DNA of 64,000 bases, taken from assembly GCF_036373705.1 (NCBI RefSeq), contig NC_089851.1:51209470-51273469 (forward strand), written 5' to 3'. This DNA is from Amia ocellicauda (lineage: Eukaryota > Chordata > Actinopteri > Amiiformes > Amiidae). Within the stretch, counting starts at the first letter, position 1. Each line of letters opens with the position of its first letter. Under the pieces are notes generated by a model, which saw nothing but the letters and a program-made list of their open reading frames with translations, had not been told where the DNA came from and did not search any database. Both the position numbers and the translations under genes were made by a program. Shown in pieces: positions 63,763 to 64,000 of the stretch.

Positions 63763-64000
63763 TAGGGCATGAAGCCGTCTGGTTTCGTGGCTGATGACGG
63801 TAGTCTTCTTGGGGTTGCTTTCCTCTACCTGCTTTCGCATTATTGTTCATCTGCACTGTGAAGTGCTGTTAAATGAGTTTTGAATCATTTGGCTGAATCT
63901 GAGCAGATAACATAGCCCTAAACATTTCAGAATTCATCCTGCTGCTTTTGTCAAAAGTCAACCAGTTCTCTTGACAGCCATACATGCCCTTACCATAACA
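63763..64000. other. Window end, nothing recognised
   Basis: No gene, RNA or repeat could be supported. Confidence 0.4.

Overview
The window looks like repeat-rich vertebrate, most likely ray-finned fish, nuclear DNA. The evidence is spliced gene fragments with GT-AG borders, fish-type Tc1 and Harbinger transposons, vertebrate tRNA genes, a tRNA-derived SINE, and two copies of Polinton/Maverick (adintovirus-like) elements. I cannot name the species. No bacterial features, CRISPR array or rRNA gene were seen.

Layout. (1) 1-7345: a fossil Polinton cut off by the left window edge, with its integrase at the right. It is followed at once by a tRNA-Leu(TAA)-like gene with an oligo-T terminator (7346-7442). 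(2) 7443-12128: AT-rich intergenic DNA with copies of an unnamed repeat family (called R1 here), one terminal exon of a host gene family (8889-9181), a SINE and simple repeats. (3) 12129-33110: a PIF/Harbinger DNA transposon with matching terminal inverted repeats and a TAA target duplication. It interrupts R1 and was swollen to 21 kb by later insertions: a Tc1 element (13760-14854), a second Polinton that starts inside that Tc1 (14855-30371), and a second Tc1 copy with an unbroken transposase (30659-31879). (4) 33111-39743: more R1, a decayed host gene with a tandemly triplicated acidic exon (minus strand, 34942-38460) that carries an unbroken Tc1 of another family in an intron, and the start of a divergently oriented host gene (39055-39600).

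(5) 39765-59335: the most striking region, a tandem array of about 35 units of roughly 550 bp. Each unit carries one tRNA-Pro gene or relic on the minus strand (36 tRNA copies). About six copies match the vertebrate tRNA-Pro(CGG) pattern fully, two have a TGG anticodon, four a CAG anticodon, and many show a shared T-arm and anticodon-stem decay. Multi-unit blocks recur, so the array evolves by unequal exchange and gene conversion. (6) 59336-64000: a third, deleted Tc1, a foldback element with a common fish repeat inside, AT-rich DNA, and an orphan, inverted, diverged relative of the array unit with its own tRNA relic.

The second Polinton has the usual gene set (integrase, penton-like and double-jelly-roll capsid proteins, adenain-like protease, packaging ATPase, protein-primed PolB). 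It also has left-arm accessory genes, one of which resembles viral Bcl-2 proteins, and a right arm with exon-like blocks. Both Polintons are treated as broken fossils.
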